Shown here: positions 9,182 through 16,975 of the stretch, one piece after another
Numbering within the stretch: the stretch's first letter is position 1
Layout: each line of letters opens with the position of its first letter
Assembly: GCF_039862785.1 (NCBI RefSeq)
Contig: NZ_CP156795.1
Span: 1,612,001 to 1,676,000, forward strand
Source: Acinetobacter sp. ANC 7912
GTDB taxonomy: Bacteria; Pseudomonadota; Gammaproteobacteria; Pseudomonadales; Moraxellaceae
Direction: 5' to 3'
DNA length: 64,000 nt
The notes under the pieces: generated by a model
Told to the model about the DNA's origin: nothing
What the model saw: the letters and a program-made list of their open reading frames with translations, nothing else
The model's database searches: none
Made by a program: the position numbers and the translations under genes

Positions 9182-9342
9182 GGTGGCATGGATGCCACCG
9201 ATTCCCATCATTACAGGAAGTAATGTATGGGAATCCAAGATTTTTGTTACTTTTGATCTTTCAAAAGTAAGGAAGTGCCTACACGTAAATGGTTGCTTTA
9301 GTACTTCATTTGAGGCTATGACATCCTTGTCATGAAGTACTA
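9182..9342. repeat. Compact array of four hairpins between nirD fusion and nasA (possible C4-like sRNA element)
   Basis: Almost the whole gap between the two nitrate genes is self-complementary. The hairpins are GGTGGCAT/ATGCCACC (9182-9199), a nested GATTCCCAT/ATGGGAATC with inner CATTAC/GTAATG (9200-9235), a perfect 10-bp TTACTTTTGA/TCAAAAGTAA (9247-9270), and an 11-bp TAGTACTTCAT/ATGAAGTACTA with inner ATGACA/TGTCAT (9299-9342). From memory it resembles the multicopy C4-antisense-like small RNAs reported in Acinetobacter. I cannot run an Rfam search, so the family and strand stay open. Confidence 0.45.
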
Positions 9343-9357
9343 ATTACAGAGATCTAA

Positions 9358-10968
9358 TTACCCTGCTTTCTTTAATGCAAAATCCCGACCAAACAGCAGT
9401 TTATTTCGAATCGAAGTGATCGGTGTCTGATCTGCAATCAGCTCGGCATACCATGCACCATCCTCAGTATCGCCAAACAGCACTGCACCAATCACTTTAT
9501 CCTTTTGAATAATAATGCGTTTATAGATCTGACGTTTCTCGTCATTCAGTACGATATCTTCAAAATCATCTTTTGGTTCGAAGTCACCTGCCGAGAACAC
9601 ATCACAACCACTCACTTTCAGCTGAGTCGGAACCGTTGGCGCTTTAAACGTCAGGCTGCCATGCTCGGCCAGATGTGATGCACAAATGAACGCTTGGCCC
9701 CAAAGTGGTTCAACCAGACCAAAGGTTTGACCACGGTGCTCGATACATTCACCCACCGCATAAATACTTGGGTCAAAAGTCTGCATGGTGTCATTTACCA
9801 GCACACCGCGATTACAACGCAGACCAGCACTTTGCGCCAATGTGATATTTGGACGAATACCCACTGCGAAGACCACCAGATCAGCAGCCAGCACGGTGCC
9901 ATCTTTTAATTTCACTTGGGTCACATGTCCTTCTTCACCAATCAGACATTCGGTATTCGCTTCGGTCAGGATGGTGATGCCCTTCTGCTCAATCGCTGTT
10001 TTCAGCATCTGGCTGGCTTTGCTATCCAGCTGACGATCCATAATGCGATCCATCAGATGCAATACGGTGACATTCATGCCTTGCTGTTTCAGGCCATAAG
10101 CCGCCTCTAGGCCTAATAAGCCACCGCCGATGACGACCGCATTTTTCTTGGTTTTGCAGTAGTTCAGCATGTTGTTCACGTCATAAATGTCGCGGAAGCT
10201 GAGTACGCCTTTTAAGTCGCTACCTGGAATTGGCGGAACAAATGGCTTGGAACCCGTCGCCAGAATCAAACGGTCATAACTGATCACTTCGCCTTTTTCG
10301 GTATAAACCTGCTTATGCGGACGATCAATGCGAACCGCTGGATCACCTGCAATCAGACGAATACCTTTGTCGGCATACCATACATGCGGATGCAGCATGA
10401 TGTCATCAATGGTTTTCTCGCCAGAAAGCACTGGCGACAGCATGATGCGGTTGTAGTTGCCCCAAGGCTCTTCACCAATCACAGTAATTTCATAACGGTC
10501 TGGCGCCATATCCAGCAGGTCTTCTAGACAGCGCATGCCAGCTAAACCATTACCCACCAATACTAGTTTCATTTTTTCAGGTGAAACACCGTTATTGGTG
10601 ATATAAGTTTTTTGTGGCACTGGGCTAATGAATACTTTGCCGTTTTCAATCTTGCTTGGAAAAACCAGTAGCTTCTGGTCTTTATCTTCCAGACAGCGGC
10701 CAGTCGCCAGACTGAAATGCTGCTTGTAAATTGGTGAAGCGACAACGCGCTCACCTTGCAGGTCACCAATGATACCGCGTGACATCACAAATGCTTTACT
10801 AAATGGATCCTGATTACTGAGTGCATAAACACGTTTTTCTGAACCCACACGGAAGATCGCAATTTGCTGATCTTCCACCAAGGCTGCAACACCAGTATTT
10901 GGGGTAATGTCATCCAGTGCACATACTTCAACCCAATTCAGTTCATTCATATCTTTAAACATTGTCAT
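9358..10968 (-). CDS. NirD-like domain fused to FAD/NAD oxidoreductase (nitrite/nitrate reductase electron transfer subunit)
   Basis: Residues 1 to about 115 are a NirD-type Rieske-fold domain without the Cys-His cluster ligands (KQHFSLATGRCL replaces the CPLHG-type motif). Residues from about 130 are a pyridine-nucleotide-disulfide oxidoreductase with an FAD motif VGNGLAGMRCL and an NAD motif VVIGGGLLGLEAA. The fusion suggests one protein serving both as the small subunit for NirB and as electron donor to NasA, which has no flavin of its own. It lies 24 bases after nirB, so they are cotranscribed. Genomes usually label this nirD or a nitrite reductase subunit. Confidence 0.85.
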   Translation of the reverse strand: MTMFKDMNELNWVEVCALDDITPNTGVAALVEDQQIAIFRVGSEKRVYALSNQDPFSKAFVMSRGIIGDLQGERVVASPIYKQHFSLATGRCLEDKDQKLLVFPSKIENGKVFISPVPQKTYITNNGVSPEKMKLVLVGNGLAGMRCLEDLLDMAPDRYEITVIGEEPWGNYNRIMLSPVLSGEKTIDDIMLHPHVWYADKGIRLIAGDPAVRIDRPHKQVYTEKGEVISYDRLILATGSKPFVPPIPGSDLKGVLSFRDIYDVNNMLNYCKTKKNAVVIGGGLLGLEAAYGLKQQGMNVTVLHLMDRIMDRQLDSKASQMLKTAIEQKGITILTEANTECLIGEEGHVTQVKLKDGTVLAADLVVFAVGIRPNITLAQSAGLRCNRGVLVNDTMQTFDPSIYAVGECIEHRGQTFGLVEPLWGQAFICASHLAEHGSLTFKAPTVPTQLKVSGCDVFSAGDFEPKDDFEDIVLNDEKRQIYKRIIIQKDKVIGAVLFGDTEDGAWYAELIADQTPITSIRNKLLFGRDFALKKAG

Positions 10969-10992
10969 ATTCTTGCTCCTTTATTCTTTGAA

Positions 10993-13539
10993 TCAGGCTT
11001 CAACTACCGGAATACGGCTGGCATTGCGTTCAGCTTCAGTTTTTGGACGGATCTGACCACGCACTTCAGTAAATTGAACGTGCGGATCGTTTTGCTGTTC
11101 AGCCTTGGCATTAATAAAGGTTTTGAAACGTTTACGGACTTCTGGATTTTCAACTGCAGTACGCCATTCATCCTGATAAGTACCCACCACATGCTCCATA
11201 CGACGCTCTAATTCTGCTGCAAGACCCAGTGAGTCATTGACGATGACATCTTTCAGATAATCCAGGCCGCCTTCGAGGTTGTCGCGCCATACTGAAGTAC
11301 GTTGCAAACGATCAGCCGTCTGGATATAGAACATGAAGAAACGGTCGATATAGCGGACTAAAGTTTGCGTATCCAGATCTGATGCCAGTAGTTCAGCATG
11401 ACGCGGTTTCATACCGCCGTTACCGCAGACATAGAGGTTCCAGCCTTTTTCAGTGGCAATCACACCGACGTCTTTGCTTTGTGCTTCGGCACATTCACGG
11501 GTACAGCCAGACACGGCCATTTTCAGTTTGTGTGGAGAACGTAAGCCCTTGTAGCGGTTTTCCAAATAGATCGCCAAGCCCACAGAATCATCTACACCAT
11601 AACGACACCAGGTGCTACCAACACAAGATTTAACCGTACGCAGCGATTTACCGTAGGCATGACCAGACTCAAAACCGGCATTGATCAGTTTTTCCCAGAT
11701 TTCTGGTAATTGATGTAGTTGCGCACCAAACATATCGACACGCTGGCCGCCAGTCAGTTTGGTATACAGACCATATTCTTTAGCAATCTGACCAATTACG
11801 ATCAGACCATCTGGAGTGACTTCACCACCCGCCATACGAGGAACGACAGAGTAAGTACCATCTTTTTGAATGTTACCAAGGTAATAGTCGTTACTGTCTT
11901 GCAGGCCGGCATGGCTTGGTTTCAGGACAAAGTCATTCCAGCAAGATGCCAGGATGTTTGCCACTGTTGGCTTACAGATATCACAGCCTAGACCATGACC
12001 ATGTTGCTGGATCAGGTCATCAAAGGTCTTGATCTCATTGACACGAACCAGGTGATACAGTTCCTGGCGTGAATAAGCAAAGTGTTCGCAGAGATGGTTG
12101 TTTACGGTAACACCTTGACGTTGTAATTCAGACTTCAGAACTTGCGTCACCAGCGGTGCACATCCACCACAAGCCGTTGCGGCTTTGGTGCATTTTTTCA
12201 GTGCACCGAGAGAAGTTGAACCATCGGCAATCGCAGAACAGATATCCGCTTTAGAAACGTTATTACATGAACAGATCGTTGCGCTGTCTGGAAGCAGATC
12301 TACACCGCTACCACCCGTTTTTGCTGCTGCCTGATCAAAGCCTGGCATGATCAGGCTTTCTGGATTTTCCGGGATTTCCAGACCATTCAGCATCATTTGC
12401 AATAGGTCGTTATATTCTTTTGCACAACCAACCAGCACTGCACCCAGTAGTTTGGTTTTTTCTGCGTTTACGACAATTTTCTTGTAGATCTGTGCTGCTT
12501 CATCGGCATAGAAGTAGCTCAGTGAACCTGGTGTCATGGCATGTGCATCGCCAACTGATGCAACATCCACACCCATCAGTTTCAACTTAGTGCTCATGTC
12601 CGCGCCAGTAAATGCGGCACATTCTTCTTGCAGTACATGTTTCGCAGCAATACGTGCCATGTCGTAGCCGGGCGCAACCAGACCAAAAATCTTGTTATTC
12701 CACAGTGCACATTCACCGATCGCGTAAATGTCCGGATTTGATGTCTGGCAATAATCATTGATCATGATCCCGCCACGTTCACCAATCGCCAGACCGCTTT
12801 GACGTGCCAGTTCGTCACGTGGACGGATCCCTGCAGAGAACAGGATGATGTCGGTTTCCAGCTCAGCTCCATCACCGAACCTCATGACATGTTTAGTATT
12901 TACGCCGTCTTCAATAGACGAGGTGGCTTTTTGGGTATGGACTTTAACGCCCAGATCTTCAATTTTGGTGCGTAATACTTTGCCGCCAAGATCATCGATC
13001 TGTACCGCCATCAGACGTGGAGCAAATTCAACCACATGCGTTTCCAGATTCAGGTCACGCAGCGCCTTAGCAGCTTCCAGACCTAACAAGCCGCCACCAA
13101 TGACCACACCCGTCTTGGCATTTAAACTCGCTGCACGGATCGCATCCAGATCTTCAATGGTACGGTAAACAAAGCAATTTTCACGGTCATTACCCGGAAT
13201 TGGCGGAATGAAAGCATATGAACCCGTTGCCAGAATCAACTTGTCATAAGTTAACTCTTCACCATGTTGTGTCGTAACAGTGCGAGTTACTTGGTTGATA
13301 GACACTGCTTTAGTACCTAAACGCAGGTCAATACCATAAGCATCCGCAAAGTCCGCACGGCATAGAGTTAAGTCTTTGGAAGATTTACCACTGAAGTATT
13401 CAGTCAAATGGACGCGATCATAAGCCAATCGTGGTTCTTCGGCCAAAATTGTGATTTCAACGTCATCGCCTGCCTGTTCAAGTACAGATTCGATAAATTT
13501 GTGGCCCACCATGCCATGACCAATCATGATAATTTTCAT
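10993..13539 (-). CDS. nirB: NAD(P)H nitrite reductase large subunit NirB
   Basis: Six-electron reduction of nitrite to ammonium in the cytoplasm. An N-terminal FAD motif (MIGHGMVGHKF) and NAD motif (VVIGGGLLGLEAA) precede a BFD [2Fe-2S] segment (CSCNNVSKADIC ... CGGCAPL). The siroheme/[4Fe-4S] half carries CVGSTWCRYG and SGCTRECAEAQ. At 848 aa it is full length. It lies between the NarK-type transporter and the NirD fusion in one operon. Confidence 0.95.
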   Translation of the reverse strand: MKIIMIGHGMVGHKFIESVLEQAGDDVEITILAEEPRLAYDRVHLTEYFSGKSSKDLTLCRADFADAYGIDLRLGTKAVSINQVTRTVTTQHGEELTYDKLILATGSYAFIPPIPGNDRENCFVYRTIEDLDAIRAASLNAKTGVVIGGGLLGLEAAKALRDLNLETHVVEFAPRLMAVQIDDLGGKVLRTKIEDLGVKVHTQKATSSIEDGVNTKHVMRFGDGAELETDIILFSAGIRPRDELARQSGLAIGERGGIMINDYCQTSNPDIYAIGECALWNNKIFGLVAPGYDMARIAAKHVLQEECAAFTGADMSTKLKLMGVDVASVGDAHAMTPGSLSYFYADEAAQIYKKIVVNAEKTKLLGAVLVGCAKEYNDLLQMMLNGLEIPENPESLIMPGFDQAAAKTGGSGVDLLPDSATICSCNNVSKADICSAIADGSTSLGALKKCTKAATACGGCAPLVTQVLKSELQRQGVTVNNHLCEHFAYSRQELYHLVRVNEIKTFDDLIQQHGHGLGCDICKPTVANILASCWNDFVLKPSHAGLQDSNDYYLGNIQKDGTYSVVPRMAGGEVTPDGLIVIGQIAKEYGLYTKLTGGQRVDMFGAQLHQLPEIWEKLINAGFESGHAYGKSLRTVKSCVGSTWCRYGVDDSVGLAIYLENRYKGLRSPHKLKMAVSGCTRECAEAQSKDVGVIATEKGWNLYVCGNGGMKPRHAELLASDLDTQTLVRYIDRFFMFYIQTADRLQRTSVWRDNLEGGLDYLKDVIVNDSLGLAAELERRMEHVVGTYQDEWRTAVENPEVRKRFKTFINAKAEQQNDPHVQFTEVRGQIRPKTEAERNASRIPVVEA

Positions 13540-13574
13540 ATGTTTACTTCCTACTAATTTTAAATTATTTGGTC

Positions 13575-14930
13575 TTAATTTTGCGCTTCAGCGAGATTAC
13601 GATCCTGGATCGCCTGTTCAAAAAGACGCTGTTCTTTTTCCTTATGCTCAACCGAGAAGCGAATCATCAGTACACAGCTCGCAGCAATCACTACCAGTCC
13701 ACCCAGAATCATCAATGTAGTTTGAATATCCAGCATGCCTTTGAGTAAGAAACCTGCAGCCACTGCACCGACGTTACCGCCTGCACCGATAATGCCCGCA
13801 ACGCCACCCAATGCATCACGGTCAATAAATGGCACCAGCGCATACGTTGCACCACATGCCATGTGGGTAAATAGTGCGAATACAGTCATCGTCAGAATCG
13901 CCAGCATTGCGCTGTTCATTTGTGAGAACACCACCAAGAACACACCTTCCAGCAGAATCATCAGGAAAAGAACTTTGGTACGGCCATCCAGACCTTTGCT
14001 CAGTGCAACTCGGTCTGACACGATGCCACCCAAAGCACGCGCGAATAATGCGAGTAAGCCAAAAATCCCCGCAGCCATACCCGCTTCTTTCAGGCCAAAC
14101 TCGAAGTTTTCTACGTAGTACATTGCCACGATGTTGTGAATGAAAATTTCAATACCAAAACAAGCCGCATAGGCACCAAACAGGATCCAGACACGGTAGT
14201 TTTTAGCAGCATGCATCAGAATCGCCATACCACCTTTTTTGTCACTACCGACGCTAATGCCTTGTGCACGTAACTCACTAAAGTTGCCTTGCGGACAGTC
14301 TTGAGTCAGTTTCCAGTACAAGAACCCTACGATCACCATCATTACACCTGGAACGATCAGCGCGATTCTCCAGCCCATTGCCTGTTCAACACCGAACATT
14401 ACAATCGCTGCCAGCATTAAAGGCATGAGCGCCTGTGTCGCACCACCACCTGCATTACCCCAGCCTGCACTTGCTGCATTCGCTGTACCCACCACATTTG
14501 GCGCAAACATGATGCTGGTGTGGTATTGGGTAATCACGAAGCTGGCACCGATCGCACCGATCAGCAGACGGAAGAACAGGAAAGATTCGTAGCTGTTAGA
14601 AGCTGCAACACCAAATACCGGAATACTGCCGATGATCAGCAATGCGGTATAGGCTTTACGAGGGCCGTATTTGTCACACAGCGGACCGACAATCAGTCGA
14701 ACCAGAATGGTGATCGCGACTGCGGCAATATTGATATTGGCAATTTGAGCTTTGGTGAGGTTGAATTCACCTGCAATCACTGGCATCAGCGGTGCGCAGG
14801 CAAACCAGGCAAAAAAGCAGACGAAGAATGCCAACCAGCTCATGTGGAAGGCACGCATCGCTGCGCTGGAAAAACTGAATAGACTTATTTTTGTTGCTTT
14901 TTGAGCGTGTAAATTTGAAGACATGACCAT
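13575..14930 (-). CDS. narK: MFS nitrate/nitrite transporter, NarK/NasA type
   Basis: Twelve-helix major facilitator protein (451 aa) of the nitrate/nitrite porter family. Visible family features are FFAWFACAPLMPVI in helix 1, RLIVGPLCDKYGPRKAY after helix 2, and the nitrate signature glycine-rich stretches GWGNAGGGATQALMP and GAGGNVGAVAAGFL. It heads the transporter-nirB-nirD fusion run, as expected for assimilation. Expression is probably set by the sigma-54 promoter and ANTAR-type leader upstream. Confidence 0.92.
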   Translation of the reverse strand: MVMSSNLHAQKATKISLFSFSSAAMRAFHMSWLAFFVCFFAWFACAPLMPVIAGEFNLTKAQIANINIAAVAITILVRLIVGPLCDKYGPRKAYTALLIIGSIPVFGVAASNSYESFLFFRLLIGAIGASFVITQYHTSIMFAPNVVGTANAASAGWGNAGGGATQALMPLMLAAIVMFGVEQAMGWRIALIVPGVMMVIVGFLYWKLTQDCPQGNFSELRAQGISVGSDKKGGMAILMHAAKNYRVWILFGAYAACFGIEIFIHNIVAMYYVENFEFGLKEAGMAAGIFGLLALFARALGGIVSDRVALSKGLDGRTKVLFLMILLEGVFLVVFSQMNSAMLAILTMTVFALFTHMACGATYALVPFIDRDALGGVAGIIGAGGNVGAVAAGFLLKGMLDIQTTLMILGGLVVIAASCVLMIRFSVEHKEKEQRLFEQAIQDRNLAEAQN

Positions 14931-14996
14931 CTTCCTCCAGAACTGAACGTTATAACTACCCTGGCCTGGTGCTTTGGCAGGTCAGAATCGAACAGA

Positions 14997-15049
14997 ACGG
15001 ACGTCGTTGGCCGTCTACATCTTCATTATCAGGTCGCCTTTGACCCGAT
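14997..15049 (-). promoter_or_regulatory. ANTAR-type tandem hairpin leader of the narK-nirB operon
   Basis: On the minus strand, hairpin P1 (15028-15049) is an 8-bp stem, ATCGGGTC with GACCTGAT, closing the hexaloop AAAGGC. After 13 bases, hairpin P2 (14997-15014) pairs ACGG with CCGT plus an inner C-G around the hexaloop AACGAC, with one mismatch. Both loops have A at position 1 and G at position 4, the hallmark of RNAs bound by ANTAR antiterminators such as NasT, encoded divergently here. No U-tract terminator is obvious between P2 and narK, so the downstream half of the switch is unresolved. Confidence 0.72.
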
Positions 15050-15071
15050 AAAAATTTCTCAATAAATACTT

Positions 15072-15087
15072 AGCAGGAACTGTGCCA
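15072..15087 (-). promoter_or_regulatory. Sigma-54 promoter for narK-nirB
   Basis: Minus-strand site TGGCACAGTTCCTGCT, GG-N10-GC, with a perfect TGGCAC at -24. The predicted start near 15060 puts the first ANTAR hairpin about ten bases into the transcript, which supports both calls. Confidence 0.78.
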
Positions 15088-15257
15088 ATTTTTATAGATA
15101 ATATTTTTTTCTTATTTTTAAGGGATAAAGCCCTCTTAAAGCTTCTATATAAACAATCAATTCCCCTAATTTATGTATGGAATTGCACTCTTTCAACGCT
15201 CATGCACGAAAAGGAATCACAAACAGGTTGATATTTACGTTATATCGCCCTTATTTA

Positions 15258-15273
15258 TGGCGCAAAAATTGCA
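15258..15273 (+). promoter_or_regulatory. Sigma-54 promoter for nasTS
   Basis: Plus-strand site TGGCGCAAAAATTGCA, GG-N10-GC, with a perfect TTGCA at -12. The start would be near 15284, giving a leader of about 40 bases before nasT. It is back to back with the narK promoter 170 bases away, so both could share upstream NtrC sites. No clear NtrC dyad was recognised between them. Confidence 0.68.
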
Positions 15274-15324
15274 TATAAATGCGGCCAAGATGTACTGATC
15301 ATTGGATCAAAATAAAGCAGCAAT

Positions 15325-15903
15325 ATGCCAAAACTTAAAATTGCCCTGATTGATGACAATGCCGAGCGAGTGGAATTTATCCGGGATTCCCTGACTGCAC
15401 ATGATTTCATTGTCGTGGACTGCCTGATCGTGACTGATCTGAGCATGGTGCATGTCAAAAAACTGCAGGCAGATGTCATTTTATTAAATATGGATCACCC
15501 GCATCGTGACATTATCGAAAGCTGCGTGAGCCAGTATGAGTTGCCAACGGTTCTATTTACCCAAAACTCCAACAAGGACACCATTAAAAGTGCCATAGAT
15601 GCTGGAGTAACCGCCTATATTGTCGATGGTATTGATCCCAGCAAGCTGGAAAGCATCATGGAAATTTCCATTGAGCAGTTCCGTAAGCATAAAAAGCTGC
15701 TGGATGATCTCAAGGAAACACAAGACAAGCTGGCAGACCGACGCGATATCGACAAGGCCAAATCCCTGTTGATTCAGCTGCACTCCATGAGCGAAGAACA
15801 GGCCTTTGCCCTGCTGCGTAAAAATGCCATGAGTCACCGCATTACCTTGGGTGAAATGGCGCGCCGTCTTTTAGATGCACAAAAACTATTATCGGGCGAA
15901 TAA
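15325..15903 (+). CDS. nasT: ANTAR antiterminator response regulator NasT
   Basis: Positive regulator of nitrate assimilation that binds leader RNA through a C-terminal ANTAR domain. The N-terminal receiver-like domain (MPKLKIALIDDNAERV) keeps the acidic pair Asp10/Asp11. At the usual phospho-acceptor position it reads DVILLN, with Asn55 instead of Asp. The ANTAR part near residues 125-190 includes RDIDKAKSLLIQLHSMSEEQAFALLRK (shown in pieces: KAKSLLIQ, SEEQAFALLR). At 192 aa it has normal NasT length. Known NasT is controlled by binding NasS rather than by a kinase, so the Asn is tolerable. Confidence 0.88.
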   Translation: MPKLKIALIDDNAERVEFIRDSLTAHDFIVVDCLIVTDLSMVHVKKLQADVILLNMDHPHRDIIESCVSQYELPTVLFTQNSNKDTIKSAIDAGVTAYIVDGIDPSKLESIMEISIEQFRKHKKLLDDLKETQDKLADRRDIDKAKSLLIQLHSMSEEQAFALLRKNAMSHRITLGEMARRLLDAQKLLSGE

Positions 15904-15913
15904 GGAGAAGATA

Positions 15914-16918
15914 ATGTCAGAACTGGAACAGCATGAAATCAATATCGGTTTTATTCCCTTGCTCGATTGTGTCGCAATTCTCTGGGCAGAAAAACAGTGC
16001 TATTTTCAGGAACAAGGCCTGAAAGTGAACCTGATCCGTGAAGCGTCTTGGGCTAGCTTGCGAGACCGTCTGGCGTATGGCTTTCTGGATGCCGCACATT
16101 GTCTGTCTGCGATGTTACCTGCAGCAGCTTTAGGTCAGGATCAACTCAAAGCCAATCTGCAAACGCCATTAGTGTTGAGTATCAATCAGGCCTTTATCAG
16201 CCTGCGTCAGGAGTTGTGTTATGCACTGGATTTACCACCGAATAGTGATGAAAAATTTAGCTCACACCAAGTGGTACAATTGCTAAAAGAAAATAAACCG
16301 GTCAATCTGGCACATGTGTATAAATACTCGATCCACCATTTTTGCTTACGTGAATGGTTAGCACTCACCGATCCGGATTTTGCTAAAAGCTTTCATATGT
16401 TGACTTCCCCACCACCTTCAATGGTGAAAGGCATTGCCCAGCATATTTTTGATGGTTTTTGTGTCGGTGAACCTTGGAATATTCAGGCGCAGATTGAAGG
16501 TCATAGTTTTATTGTCGCTTCCAGTCCAAATATCATTCCGGCAGTAGCAGATAAAGTATTAGCAGTCACTCAGGAATGGGCTGAACAGCATCCGCAGACT
16601 TTAAAGGCATTAGTGACCGCGATTCAAAAAGCCCAAGCCGATCTGCAACACATGGAAGATTTATCTGACGTCTGGCAGATGCTGGTGGAATACCAGATCA
16701 TCCAGTTTGAATGTTCTGCGCAGCAACATGTGTATGACTTCCATAAAATCCAGAAGATTATCCGTAATATGCATGGTGAAAGTGCTGAACCGAAATTAGC
16801 AGATTTTATCTGGCTGCTGGATCAGATCCAGAAATGGGATGATGTTGAACTTTCTCAAGAAGACCAACAGCAAATTGCCCAGCAGTGTATTTATCAGCAA
16901 GATTCAGTGGTGATTTAA
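15914..16918 (+). CDS. nasS: Nitrate sensor NasS (NrtA-like, cytoplasmic)
   Basis: Periplasmic-binding-protein fold of the nitrate-binding NrtA/SsuA group, but with no signal peptide. That fits the NasS role of sequestering NasT until nitrate or nitrite binds. Start MSELEQHEINIGFIPLLDC at 15914 follows AAGGAG by a few bases and lies ten bases after nasT. An upstream in-frame start at 15875 would overlap nasT and is not needed. At 334 aa it is slightly short of NrtA, as NasS usually is. It probably responds to intracellular nitrate. Confidence 0.87.
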   Translation: MSELEQHEINIGFIPLLDCVAILWAEKQCYFQEQGLKVNLIREASWASLRDRLAYGFLDAAHCLSAMLPAAALGQDQLKANLQTPLVLSINQAFISLRQELCYALDLPPNSDEKFSSHQVVQLLKENKPVNLAHVYKYSIHHFCLREWLALTDPDFAKSFHMLTSPPPSMVKGIAQHIFDGFCVGEPWNIQAQIEGHSFIVASSPNIIPAVADKVLAVTQEWAEQHPQTLKALVTAIQKAQADLQHMEDLSDVWQMLVEYQIIQFECSAQQHVYDFHKIQKIIRNMHGESAEPKLADFIWLLDQIQKWDDVELSQEDQQQIAQQCIYQQDSVVI

Positions 16919-16930
16919 AATTATTGCAAT

Positions 16931-16963
16931 AAAAAACCCAGAATTGTTCTGGGTCTTTTTTAT
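16931..16963. terminator. Bidirectional terminator between nasS and mtlD
   Basis: Stem ACCCAGAA/TTCTGGGT with a 3-base loop, flanked by an A-run on the left and a T-run on the right, so it can stop the two convergent genes. Confidence 0.85.
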
Positions 16964-16975
16964 TTACTATGTGAT

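Noticed and set aside
9144..9335. 63-codon plus-strand frame between nasA and the NirD fusion
   Set aside because: It lies wholly over the four-hairpin element, has no ribosome site and looks like chance coding in a structured repeat.
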